DNA of 64,000 bases, from NCBI GenBank assembly GCA_036675505.1, contig JAKFEW010000141.1, forward strand, positions 62,001 to 126,000, given 5' to 3'. The stretch's first letter is position 1. Every line of letters starts with the position of its first letter. The translations under genes and the position numbers were made by a program. This document shows positions 18,941 to 26,088 of the stretch, in pieces. This DNA comes from JAKFEW01 sp036675505. Its GTDB lineage: Bacteria; Cyanobacteriota; Sericytochromatia; S15B-MN24; JAQBPE01. The notes under the pieces are model-generated. The model saw only the letters and a list, made by a program, of their open reading frames with translations. It was not told the DNA's origin and did not search any database.

Positions 18941-21867
18941 AAGTAGGTCCCCAGCTCGAAGAACACGATCGGCCACTGGGCCCCCCGCCCGGTCGCGACC
19001 AGGCCCTGGCCGATGCCCGCGCGGATCTCGGTCGGCGCCTGCTGCACGTGGGCCTGGGCGCGCAGCTCCACGCCCACGTCGGCCAGGCTGCGGCGCCAGT
19101 CGAACCAGCCGTCCCAGGCCTGGCCGGCTTCCGCGAAGACCGCGCCGTGCAGGTTGCGCACGAAGATCGGGTAGACCCCCAGGCCGCGCTGGACGTCGTA
19201 GACCGGGAAGCGCCACTCGGAGGAAACCGCGAGCGCCGACGCGCCCGACTGGGCCGCGAAGCCGTAGCCGCGCAGCGGCATGAAGCGCGTGCCCACGCTG
19301 CTCGCCGTGCGCAGGTCGATGTTCGAGAACAAAGTCGAGGACTCCGCGCCGCCGAGGTAGAAGTCGCCGGCCTCGCGCCCCACGTTCGTGCCGCCCGAGA
19401 GCCGCACGGCGAGCGCATGGTGCTGCCAGGGCAGGCCGGCATACCGCCGCACGTCGACCCACACGCGGTCGAAGTCGTACCGCGAGCCGATCGCGGGCAG
19501 GGCCTTCTCATAGCCGAGCGTCGCGAGCGTGCCGCCCTCCGGGCTGATGCTGTAGGCGAACTTGTAGTTGTCGCTGTACTTGTAGGTCGCCGCGAGCGTG
19601 TTGGTCTGGCCGGTGCGCGGGCGCACGCGCTCGGGGAGGTTGTGGTCGGCGACGTCGTTCTCGTCCTGCACGTGCTGCGCGTTGAACGCCAGCGACAGGT
19701 TGTCGCCGGTGGCGGACTGGGTCTGCAAGAAGATGCTCGGCAGGCCGGGCAACGTCATCGAGAGGCCCTGGTAGCGCGCGCGCTGGACCACCCAGAACGG
19801 CACGCCGTCCATCGTCGGCGCCGAGATGAGCGGCGTGTCCATCGCGTAGGCGTAGAAGCTCGGGTAGAGCACCTCGTTGCTGTAGCCGAGCGAGTAGAAC
19901 GGCCGGCCCGAGGCCAGCCCGAGCCCGAACGCGCCGAAGACGTAGTGGCGCATGAGCACGTCCTGGCCGAAGGTCTGGAAGCCCCAGACGGGCCCGCGCT
20001 CGTCCATGAAGCCGAAGGGCGCCCAGGTCTTGGGCCTGAGGCTGGGCAGCGGGTCGTAGACCTGGGCGGGGAAGGCCGCTGCCGAGACGGCCGGCTCAGG
20101 CTGGGCCATGCCGGGCTCGTCCACGGGCGTGGGCACCTGGCGCCAGGCTTTGGGCTCCCAGGGCAGCGTGGCGATGTCCCAGCCCTTCACGCCGAAGCTC
20201 GCGCAGGCCAGGGTCTTGCCGTCCGGGCTCACGGCCGGCTCGATCAGGCCGCCCACCACGTTCGTGATCCGGAAGAGCTTTTTGGTCGCGAGCTCGTAGG
20301 CGTAGAGGTTGTAGACGCCGTCCCTGTCGGACGTGAACACCAGGTGGCGACCGTCGGGCGTCCAGGCCGGATCCTGGTCTACGTGGCGATCACGCCACAG
20401 CGGCGTGAGCGTGCCACGCTCGGGATGCACCAGGTAGAGGTCACGGCCGCCCGCGCGCCAGGCCGAGACCGCGATCGCGTCGCGGCGCGGGTGCCAGGCC
20501 GGCGAGGAGAGCTGCGAGCGGTCGGTCAGCGTCGTGAGCGGCGCCGCCTTCGAGCCGTCCGCCCGCATCTTCACGAGGTTGGTCTGGCCACGGCCGTTCT
20601 GCACCGCGACCACCCAGCGCCCGTCGGGGCTCACCGCCGGCATGTCCAGGCGCGCGCGGGTCGACAACCGCTCGATCTTGCGGTTCTTCAAGTCCCAGCG
20701 GAAGGCGTCCTCGAAGCCCGTGAAGCGGTTGTCGTCCCAGCTGCGCGAATGGTAGAGCCAGCGGCCGTCGCGCGAGACGTCCCAGCTGCCGAAGGGGCTC
20801 TTCGTGATGATGCGGCGCGGCTTCGCGTCCTTCTTGTGGGGCTCGCTGCTCACCAGGTGCGCGTAGCCATGGCCGGTCCATTCGCCCCAGGCCAGATCGC
20901 CTTTCGGCAAGAAGCGCGGGTGGCGGTGGTGCATGCCGCTCGTGGTGACCAGCGTGACCGGCGTGAGCGGACCGCGGGCGATCGCCGCCTCGCGTTGCCG
21001 CCTGGCGTCCGCCTTGAGCTCGGCGCGCATGTCGGCCCAGAGCTGCACGGCGGTCCTGCCGGTGATCGCCTTGAGCTCGTCGTCGAGGCCCCAGACGCCG
21101 ACGTACGGGTTCGCCGCGTGGTCCTTGGCGAGCCTCGCCGGCGCGTCCGCGCCGTAGTGGGTCGCCAGGTGGCGGTAGAACGCCATCCCGTAGATGTAGG
21201 GGATCTCGCCGCCCGGGTGGTCGATCGTGAAGTAGCCGCTGGCCTTGTCGATGCCCGCGAGCTGGTCTTCGAGCGCGGCCACCCGCAGGTACATCTGGTA
21301 GGCCGTGTCGCGCCCGCGCCCGCCCGAGCTCCAGCGCGTCTCGGTGTGGACGGCGAGCCCCTCGATCAAGAAGATCGGCAAGAACAGGTTGGGGTAGTAG
21401 CTGCGGCCCACCACCTTGTTCACCAGCGCGGCGAGCCCCGCCGTCTTCTCCATGTGCAGCAGGTGCGTGTACTCGTGGATCACGAGGTCGCGCAGCCAGC
21501 TGTCGTGGCGGCTCATCAGCTGGTCCGAGGCCGGGCTCGTGAGGTAGAGCCAGATCTGGTTGTTGGGCAGCGGGAAGCTGTAGCCCTGGACCATGTCCTC
21601 GTGGTCCACGATCGTCATCTCGGTGCGGTTCTCGGGCACCTCCTCGAGCCAGGGCGAGAGGATCTGGTGCGCCTCTTCGGCGTACCCCGCCGCGAGCCGG
21701 GCCACTTCCTCGTTCTCGGCCGCGTAGTTCACGCGGAAGTGCGGCGTGACGATGGTCTTCCACGCGAGCGACGGATCGAACAGGTTCGCGGCGTCGGCCG
21801 GCAGCGCCCACAAAAGGGCGGCCGTGGCTGCGAAAGCGAGACGACAGGCGAGCTTCACGGGGGCCAT
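18937..21867 (-). CDS. Secreted gluzincin-like peptidase fused to PD40 propeller and Omp85-like barrel (copy B)
   Basis: The ATG at 21867 starts a classical signal peptide (LACRLAFAATAALLWALPADA, cut after ADA near 26). The product is 976 residues. It has a peptidase MA-like domain with HEYTH (H131, E132, H135) and FLIEGLA (E169); PD40 blades about 290-600 (VSPDGRWV, SPDGKTL, FTSDRDG); and a C-terminal barrel with LRGYGFAA, SSEWRFPV and a final Phe (ELGTYF). Domain order and many sentences of sequence match copy A, so they are paralogs. The longer open frame reaching 22170 overlaps the divergent gene and is not used. The ribosome binding site is weak. It is probably an outer-membrane peptidase-sensor; the substrate is unknown. 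Confidence 0.85.
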   Translation of the reverse strand: MAPVKLACRLAFAATAALLWALPADAANLFDPSLAWKTIVTPHFRVNYAAENEEVARLAAGYAEEAHQILSPWLEEVPENRTEMTIVDHEDMVQGYSFPLPNNQIWLYLTSPASDQLMSRHDSWLRDLVIHEYTHLLHMEKTAGLAALVNKVVGRSYYPNLFLPIFLIEGLAVHTETRWSSGGRGRDTAYQMYLRVAALEDQLAGIDKASGYFTIDHPGGEIPYIYGMAFYRHLATHYGADAPARLAKDHAANPYVGVWGLDDELKAITGRTAVQLWADMRAELKADARRQREAAIARGPLTPVTLVTTSGMHHRHPRFLPKGDLAWGEWTGHGYAHLVSSEPHKKDAKPRRIITKSPFGSWDVSRDGRWLYHSRSWDDNRFTGFEDAFRWDLKNRKIERLSTRARLDMPAVSPDGRWVVAVQNGRGQTNLVKMRADGSKAAPLTTLTDRSQLSSPAWHPRRDAIAVSAWRAGGRDLYLVHPERGTLTPLWRDRHVDQDPAWTPDGRHLVFTSDRDGVYNLYAYELATKKLFRITNVVGGLIEPAVSPDGKTLACASFGVKGWDIATLPWEPKAWRQVPTPVDEPGMAQPEPAVSAAAFPAQVYDPLPSLRPKTWAPFGFMDERGPVWGFQTFGQDVLMRHYVFGAFGLGLASGRPFYSLGYSNEVLYPSFYAYAMDTPLISAPTMDGVPFWVVQRARYQGLSMTLPGLPSIFLQTQSATGDNLSLAFNAQHVQDENDVADHNLPERVRPRTGQTNTLAATYKYSDNYKFAYSISPEGGTLATLGYEKALPAIGSRYDFDRVWVDVRRYAGLPWQHHALAVRLSGGTNVGREAGDFYLGGAESSTLFSNIDLRTASSVGTRFMPLRGYGFAAQSGASALAVSSEWRFPVYDVQRGLGVYPIFVRNLHGAVFAEAGQAWDGWFDWRRSLADVGVELRAQAHVQQAPTEIRAGIGQGLVATGRGAQWPIVFFELGTYF

Positions 21868-21895
21868 GCTACCATAGACCCCCTCGGAGGGAAGC

Positions 21896-23041
21896 ATGCC
21901 CATCAAGGCCCGCGAAATCCACGTCCTCATCGGCTGCGCCGACGCCCGCGACCTCGGCCAGGCGCACGTCGACGCCGTGTCGAGCACGATCGCCGAATGG
22001 GCGACCCGCGGCACCGACGTCGAGCTCCACGTCATCCGTGCGGCCGGCTCCTTCGTCACGCGCGACGTGGTGGCGGACATCAAGGGCATCTTCGAGGACG
22101 CCCAGCGCGAGCAACCGGACGGCGTGCCGCTGGCCTTCTTCGTCCACATCACGACGCACGGCGAGCTCAAGCCCGAGTCGGACAGCAGCTACGCCGGCCA
22201 CATCCACCGGATGGCCGTGGTGGAAGGCTCGCCGCTCAACTGCGGCATGTTGAACGCCTCGCGCGTGGGCGTCGAGCTCGAGCAACTGCTGCTCGAGCAC
22301 CGACCTGAGGTGATTTGGGCGGGACAGCGCTTCCGGGTCGAGGACGAGGTGGGCATCCGCAGGCTGCTGCGTGAGGTCTACGCCCACGACGGCTTCCTGG
22401 CGGGCGACTGGGTGCGCGGCATCGATCTGTTGCGCGCGCACCCGCGCACGCAGCGGGCCTCGCTGGAGCGGGCGATCGCCGCGGACCCTGAGCTGAGCGC
22501 CCTCGCCATCTGCATCACGGCGGGCCTGCAAGATTACGCGCTCCACGCCCTGGTGCGCGTGGACGGCGGCGACCCGGCCGCGCCCTTCTGGGATGAGGTG
22601 CAGGCCCGCATCCGCGCCACGCACGCGTCGATGGGGCATGGCGACCTGTCGCTCAGGAGCCAGGCCGATCGCCAGCAGCCGCTCGCCGGCCTGATCAGCC
22701 TGACCGACCCGCGGCGTTCCTCCCGCACCGACGCCGCCCGGCACTACATGCGCCTCAAGGGCCTTTCGTCGGACCAGGGCTACCTGCCCAACACGGTCTT
22801 CAACATCGCCGGGCGTGGCTTCGACGTGCCCGGCACGCCATTCGGCGCCTACGTCATCGCGGGCTTCTACTACGGCGTGCGCATCCTCGGCCTGCGCGAC
22901 CAGATGGTGCTCGGCTACGACGCCGCCCAGACGGGCCGGATCATGGCGAAGCTGCGCCACGACCCCCTCATGCGCCTGATCATCGAGACCTGCGACGTGA
23001 ACCTGATCCCGCTCAACCAGGTGGAGCTCCCGCCCGCGTGA
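21896..23041 (+). CDS. Protein with beta-carbonic-anhydrase-like N-terminal motifs, otherwise unknown
   Basis: The 381-residue soluble protein starts at an ATG with GGAGGGAAG upstream. The first 100 residues contain C14-A-D16-A-R18, then IRAAGSFVTRD (48-58) and FVHITTHGEL (82-91). This order and spacing resemble the CxDxR, RNAG and HxxC motifs of beta-carbonic anhydrases, but the last Cys would be His (H84, H88). The remaining 280 residues match nothing I know; they hold two charged helical stretches and a Gly/Tyr-rich segment (GAYVIAGFYYGVRILGL). Zinc binding or a related hydrolytic role is inference. It is divergent from copy B and ends at a strong bidirectional terminator. Confidence 0.6.
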   Translation: MPIKAREIHVLIGCADARDLGQAHVDAVSSTIAEWATRGTDVELHVIRAAGSFVTRDVVADIKGIFEDAQREQPDGVPLAFFVHITTHGELKPESDSSYAGHIHRMAVVEGSPLNCGMLNASRVGVELEQLLLEHRPEVIWAGQRFRVEDEVGIRRLLREVYAHDGFLAGDWVRGIDLLRAHPRTQRASLERAIAADPELSALAICITAGLQDYALHALVRVDGGDPAAPFWDEVQARIRATHASMGHGDLSLRSQADRQQPLAGLISLTDPRRSSRTDAARHYMRLKGLSSDQGYLPNTVFNIAGRGFDVPGTPFGAYVIAGFYYGVRILGLRDQMVLGYDAAQTGRIMAKLRHDPLMRLIIETCDVNLIPLNQVELPPA

Positions 23042-23046
23042 CCGAA

Positions 23047-23078
23047 AAGGGCCCGGCCTCCGCGGAGGCCGGGCCCTT
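23047..23078. terminator. Bidirectional terminator, perfect 32-base palindrome
   Basis: Two 16-base arms beginning AAGGGCCCGG form a perfect stem between convergent stops (23041 and 23093). The minus strand continues into a short T run (CCTTTTCGG), so termination may be best for the barrel-protein gene. Confidence 0.85.
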
Positions 23079-23092
23079 CAACTGGGAGTGGT

Positions 23093-23842
23093 TTAGCGGA
23101 AGCCGATGTGGCCAGTGACGCCCAGCGTGCCGACCGCGAGGCTGAACGGGGTGACCATGACCGTGCCGACCGTGAAGTCGACGTGCGACAGCGCCGTGGG
23201 CGAAAGACGTGCGCCGACCGTGATCGGCATCCCGAACGCTTTCGCGCCCAGGTCGTACGCGGGCCGCACCTCGCCGAGGAAGCTCCAGAAGTTCGCCATC
23301 GGTGCCTGCAGGCCGATGCCGGCGCCGACCGAGGTGGTCGTGCCGAACGACGAGACGTCGGTCGACCACAGACTCGGGTGGATCGAGAGCAGCGACGCAC
23401 CGATGTCCATCGTGATCGGCAGGCCGGCCATGATGCTGATCGGGACCGCGCCGCCCTTGCCGATGTTGGCAATGCCGCCGCCGACGTTGAAAGCCATCGC
23501 CATGTTGCCCGCGCGGGTCAACTGCTGCTTGTAACCGGCACCGACGTTCGCCCCGAAGGCAGTAGCCGGCGCCGTCAGGAGGCTCGCGCCCACGTTGAAG
23601 CCGACTTCACCGCCGCCGCCGAGACCGTAGCGGAAGTTGATGGCGGGCCCGCCGCCGGAGATGTACTGGACCCGCGGCGCCAGGACCGCACCCATTTCCG
23701 TGTTGAAGTAAGAAGTCGGCGCTTCCTGCGTCCACATGCCGCCCATCTGGCCACCGGCCGGATTCTCCTGCGCAGCCAGCGCGGGGGAGGCCGTGAACAC
23801 CGCGGCCGCCGCGGCCGCCAACATGGCAAAACGTCCGTTCAT
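23093..23842 (-). CDS. Exported outer-membrane-barrel-like protein
   Basis: The ATG at 23842 gives a typical signal peptide (MNGRFAMLAAAAAAVFTAS, cleavage at ALA-AQ near 23). The product is 249 residues. The mature protein is Gly-rich with many alternating hydrophobic strands (INFRYGLGGGGEVGFNVGAS, AFGANVGAGY, VPISIMAGLPITMDIGAS) and ends VGTLGVTGHIGFR, consistent with an 8- or 10-strand outer-membrane barrel. It does not end in Phe, but aromatic and Arg residues are present at the end. No named family is recognised. A strong promoter at 23886-23914 and a strong terminator frame it as a monocistronic, likely well-expressed gene. Confidence 0.75.
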   Translation of the reverse strand: MNGRFAMLAAAAAAVFTASPALAAQENPAGGQMGGMWTQEAPTSYFNTEMGAVLAPRVQYISGGGPAINFRYGLGGGGEVGFNVGASLLTAPATAFGANVGAGYKQQLTRAGNMAMAFNVGGGIANIGKGGAVPISIMAGLPITMDIGASLLSIHPSLWSTDVSSFGTTTSVGAGIGLQAPMANFWSFLGEVRPAYDLGAKAFGMPITVGARLSPTALSHVDFTVGTVMVTPFSLAVGTLGVTGHIGFR

Positions 23843-23885
23843 AGGGCTACCATCCTTTCTGTGAATCTCGCAACATTTCGTTACA

Positions 23886-23914
23886 AAAATAACCCCCGCA
23901 TGACGCCCAGTCAA
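23886..23914 (-). promoter_or_regulatory. Strong sigma-70-type promoter for the barrel protein
   Basis: On the minus strand TTGACT (23914-23909), a 17-base spacer and TATTTT (23891-23886) predict a start near 23878 and a leader of about 36 bases. Confidence 0.7.
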
Positions 23915-23971
23915 GCGAGGGTTGTGGACATAACAAGGGAATTCGCCATTGAATCCACCTCCGAGGTGTTG

Positions 23972-24391
23972 CTAGCGCCGACCGAGAGGGGCTCTGGGAG
24001 CTTGTTTCCGGTCGGCGACCGCTTCGAAGCGGATCGAAATTTCTTCGCCCTTGAATTTGCCGATTTCCGTTTTGAGGATGTACCGGCCCGGGGCGGGGAT
24101 CTCCACGTTTTCGAAGCTCGAGCGGAACCCGATGCCGCCCGGCTTATCGAGCGTGGCGGGCTTGTGGACGAGGGTCACGAGCTCCCGCTTGCGGTCTTCG
24201 GTGATCAGCGTGTGCCGGCAGACGTAGGCGCCGGGCGGCAGGTCGTAGGCGCTCGAGAGCACGGCGAAATTGAATTTGATCGGGAACGGCGTCGCGACGA
24301 GACAGCGGTGGATCGGATGGATGCAGAGCTGCTTGTTGGTCTGCACATCGATGTCGATGTCTTCGAAGATGATGGTCTGGATCGTGGGCAT
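23972..24391 (-). CDS. Hypothetical beta-sandwich-like protein, 139 aa
   Basis: The protein is soluble and mostly beta, without a signal. It begins MPTIQTIIFEDIDIDVQTNKQ and contains LPPGAYVCRHTLITEDRKREL and IPAPGRYILKTEIGKFKG. The phrases 'pro-pro-gly-ala-tyr' and 'pro-ala-pro-gly-arg-tyr' are typical of immunoglobulin-like folds, in the style of the DUF6941 family, which I suggest only tentatively. It starts 11 bases after the stop of nagB, so phnD-nagB and this gene may form one transcript (order phnD, nagB, this gene). No catalytic motif is visible. Confidence 0.6.
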   Translation of the reverse strand: MPTIQTIIFEDIDIDVQTNKQLCIHPIHRCLVATPFPIKFNFAVLSSAYDLPPGAYVCRHTLITEDRKRELVTLVHKPATLDKPGGIGFRSSFENVEIPAPGRYILKTEIGKFKGEEISIRFEAVADRKQAPRAPLGRR

Positions 24392-24402
24392 ACGCGTCCC
24401 CT

Positions 24403-25122
24403 TCAGGCGCCAACGGTCGCCAGGTCCAATATACCCGATATACCCTCGGCTGCCGATGTGTCCAGGAACACCTCGGCGGCCGGGTGGACCTCCAAGAGCG
24501 AGGCGGGGCAGGCCGGATCGACCCGTCCGCTCAGCATGCGCGCGACGGCGTCGGCTTTCTTGCGGCCGGTCGCGATGAGCCAGACGCGCGGGGCGGAAAG
24601 CAGGGTCCCCACGCCCATCGTGAGGCCGCGCGGCGCGACGTCGGCGGATGGCTTGGCGAGCGCGGCCACGTGGGTGCGCGCCGTGAGCGCCGGGCCGGGC
24701 TCGTTGAAGGCGATGTGCCCGTTCACACCGAGCCCGAGCAGCGTGAGGTCGAGGTGGCCGGCGCGGGCGATGCGCGCCTCGTAGTCGGCCGCCTCGACCA
24801 CCGGCTCTGTGGCGAGGCCGTTCAACACCCAGGCGCGTTCGGGCGCCACGCCGAGCGGGCCGAAGACGTGGCGGGCGAAGAAGGCCGCGAACGAGCGCGG
24901 GTCTTCTGGACCGAGACCCAGGTACTCGTCGAGCGCGAAGACCGTGGCCTCGCGAAACGCCGCGGGGTCCTGGGCCAGCAGCTCGTAGGTGCGGAGGGGC
25001 GTGCCGCCGCTCGGCAGCGCGAGCACGGCGCGCGGGAACTCGTGCAGCAGCGCGCGCAGGCGGCCGGCCACCTCCCGGCTGACGGCCTCATGGTCCTGGA
25101 AGACGTGGATCTGGAGGGTCAT
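24403..25122 (-). CDS. nagB: Glucosamine-6-phosphate deaminase family protein
   Basis: The 239-residue protein has the NagB/6-phosphogluconolactonase fold landmarks: the phosphate loop LPSGGTPLRTYELL (about 36-49), ALDEYLGL with catalytic D65, and LGLGVNGHIAFNEPG (about 129-143). The residue before Gly-His is Asn (N134), as in Bacillus NagB, rather than Asp as in E. coli. The reaction converts glucosamine 6-phosphate to fructose 6-phosphate and ammonia, linking amino-sugar turnover to glycolysis. Its ATG overlaps the upstream phnD-like stop by four bases (ATGA), an unusual partner. The length is normal. No nagA is nearby. Confidence 0.88.
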   Translation of the reverse strand: MTLQIHVFQDHEAVSREVAGRLRALLHEFPRAVLALPSGGTPLRTYELLAQDPAAFREATVFALDEYLGLGPEDPRSFAAFFARHVFGPLGVAPERAWVLNGLATEPVVEAADYEARIARAGHLDLTLLGLGVNGHIAFNEPGPALTARTHVAALAKPSADVAPRGLTMGVGTLLSAPRVWLIATGRKKADAVARMLSGRVDPACPASLLEVHPAAEVFLDTSAAEGISGILDLATVGA

Positions 25123-26000
25123 TTGAGTGAGAGCCCGACCTTCTCGAAGGCCTCGCGCACGGGGTCGTAATCCGCCGAGGTGGCCGGGGCGAAGGCCTCG
25201 ATCAGGTACATGCGCGAGAGCATCTTGCGGCCCTCGCCGGTGGTGCCCATGTCCAGGAAGGCGCGCCTGATGCGCGCGGTCAGCGCTGGCGACAGGTGCT
25301 TGCTCACCGCCACCGCGCCGTTCGGGATCGGCTTGGAGTAGGCGATCGCCCGCACCCTGCCCGCGTCGGCCTTGAGGATGTGCTTCCAGGGCACGTCCTC
25401 GCCGCGGTTGTCGTTCGCGAAGGTCGCCGCCGCGTCGACCTTGCCGTTGTAGACCGCCAGGATCGAGGCGTCGTGGCCGCCCGCGTAAATCACCCGGCCC
25501 AGATCGCGCGCCGGGTCGAGGCCCGCGTTCATCATCATGAGCTTGGGATACACGCTGCCCGTGGTGGAGCCCGGGTCCACGAAGGCGAAGTTCTTGCCCT
25601 TGAGGTCGGCGAGCGTCTTGATCGGGCTCTCGGTGCGCGTGATGATCGCCGAATAGTAGTGGGAGCGCCCCCTGTAGATCGACTTCAGGATCACGCGGGC
25701 GCCCGCGACCCTTTCGGCCATCACGAGGGCGGCGGGCGAGTAGAAGGCCACGTCGAGCTTGCCGCCTTTCATCGCCTCGACCACGCCGGGGTAGTCGCCC
25801 GCGACGAAGGGCGTCACCTTCACGCCGAGCGACTTCGCGAGCGCGTCGACCACCGGCCCGGCCTTCTTGAGCACCTCGCGCTGGTTTTCGAAGGGCGCGA
25901 AGCCGATGCGCAGGTTGGTCGGGTCCGCGGCCTCAGCCGGCGGGGCCGAGGCTGTGGCGAACGCGAGGCCGAGGCCTAGAGCCAGGACGATCCGGTGCAT
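25119..26000 (-). CDS. PhnD-like phosphate/phosphonate ABC substrate-binding protein (orphan)
   Basis: The 293-residue protein has a signal peptide (MHRIVLALGLGLAFATASA, cut near PAEA-AD at 24). It then has the PhnD family pattern: LRIGFAPFENQREV, GGKLDVAFYSPAALVMA, KTLADLKGKNFAFVDPGSTTGSVYPKLMM and VDAAATFAND. In the family these form the two-lobe periplasmic pocket for phosphonate, phosphite or related oxyanions. No ATPase (PhnC) or permease (PhnE) is in the window, so it either works with distant transporter genes or is a sensor subunit. It is coupled to nagB by an ATGA overlap. Confidence 0.88.
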   Translation of the reverse strand: MHRIVLALGLGLAFATASAPPAEAADPTNLRIGFAPFENQREVLKKAGPVVDALAKSLGVKVTPFVAGDYPGVVEAMKGGKLDVAFYSPAALVMAERVAGARVILKSIYRGRSHYYSAIITRTESPIKTLADLKGKNFAFVDPGSTTGSVYPKLMMMNAGLDPARDLGRVIYAGGHDASILAVYNGKVDAAATFANDNRGEDVPWKHILKADAGRVRAIAYSKPIPNGAVAVSKHLSPALTARIRRAFLDMGTTGEGRKMLSRMYLIEAFAPATSADYDPVREAFEKVGLSLK

Positions 26001-26017
26001 AGGGTCTCCCAGACAGG

Positions 26018-26051
26018 AATGAGGCCGGATGCGGGTGCATCCGGCCTCATT
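26018..26051 (-). terminator. Strong hairpin terminator after the Asp-rich protein gene
   Basis: A 15-base stem (AATGAGGCCGGATGC, 26018-26032) pairs with 26037-26051 around a four-base loop. It lies 38 bases beyond the stop of the minus-strand gene at 26089-28116 and just upstream of phnD. Confidence 0.75.
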
Positions 26052-26088
26052 ATACCGATGAAACGTTCAGGGGGTAGGGCTCGGCGGA

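Noticed and set aside
18715..22308. 1197-codon plus-strand open frame running over the copy B gene
   Set aside because: It is antisense to a well-supported gene and overlaps the end of the receiver-kinase in another frame; no domain is seen.
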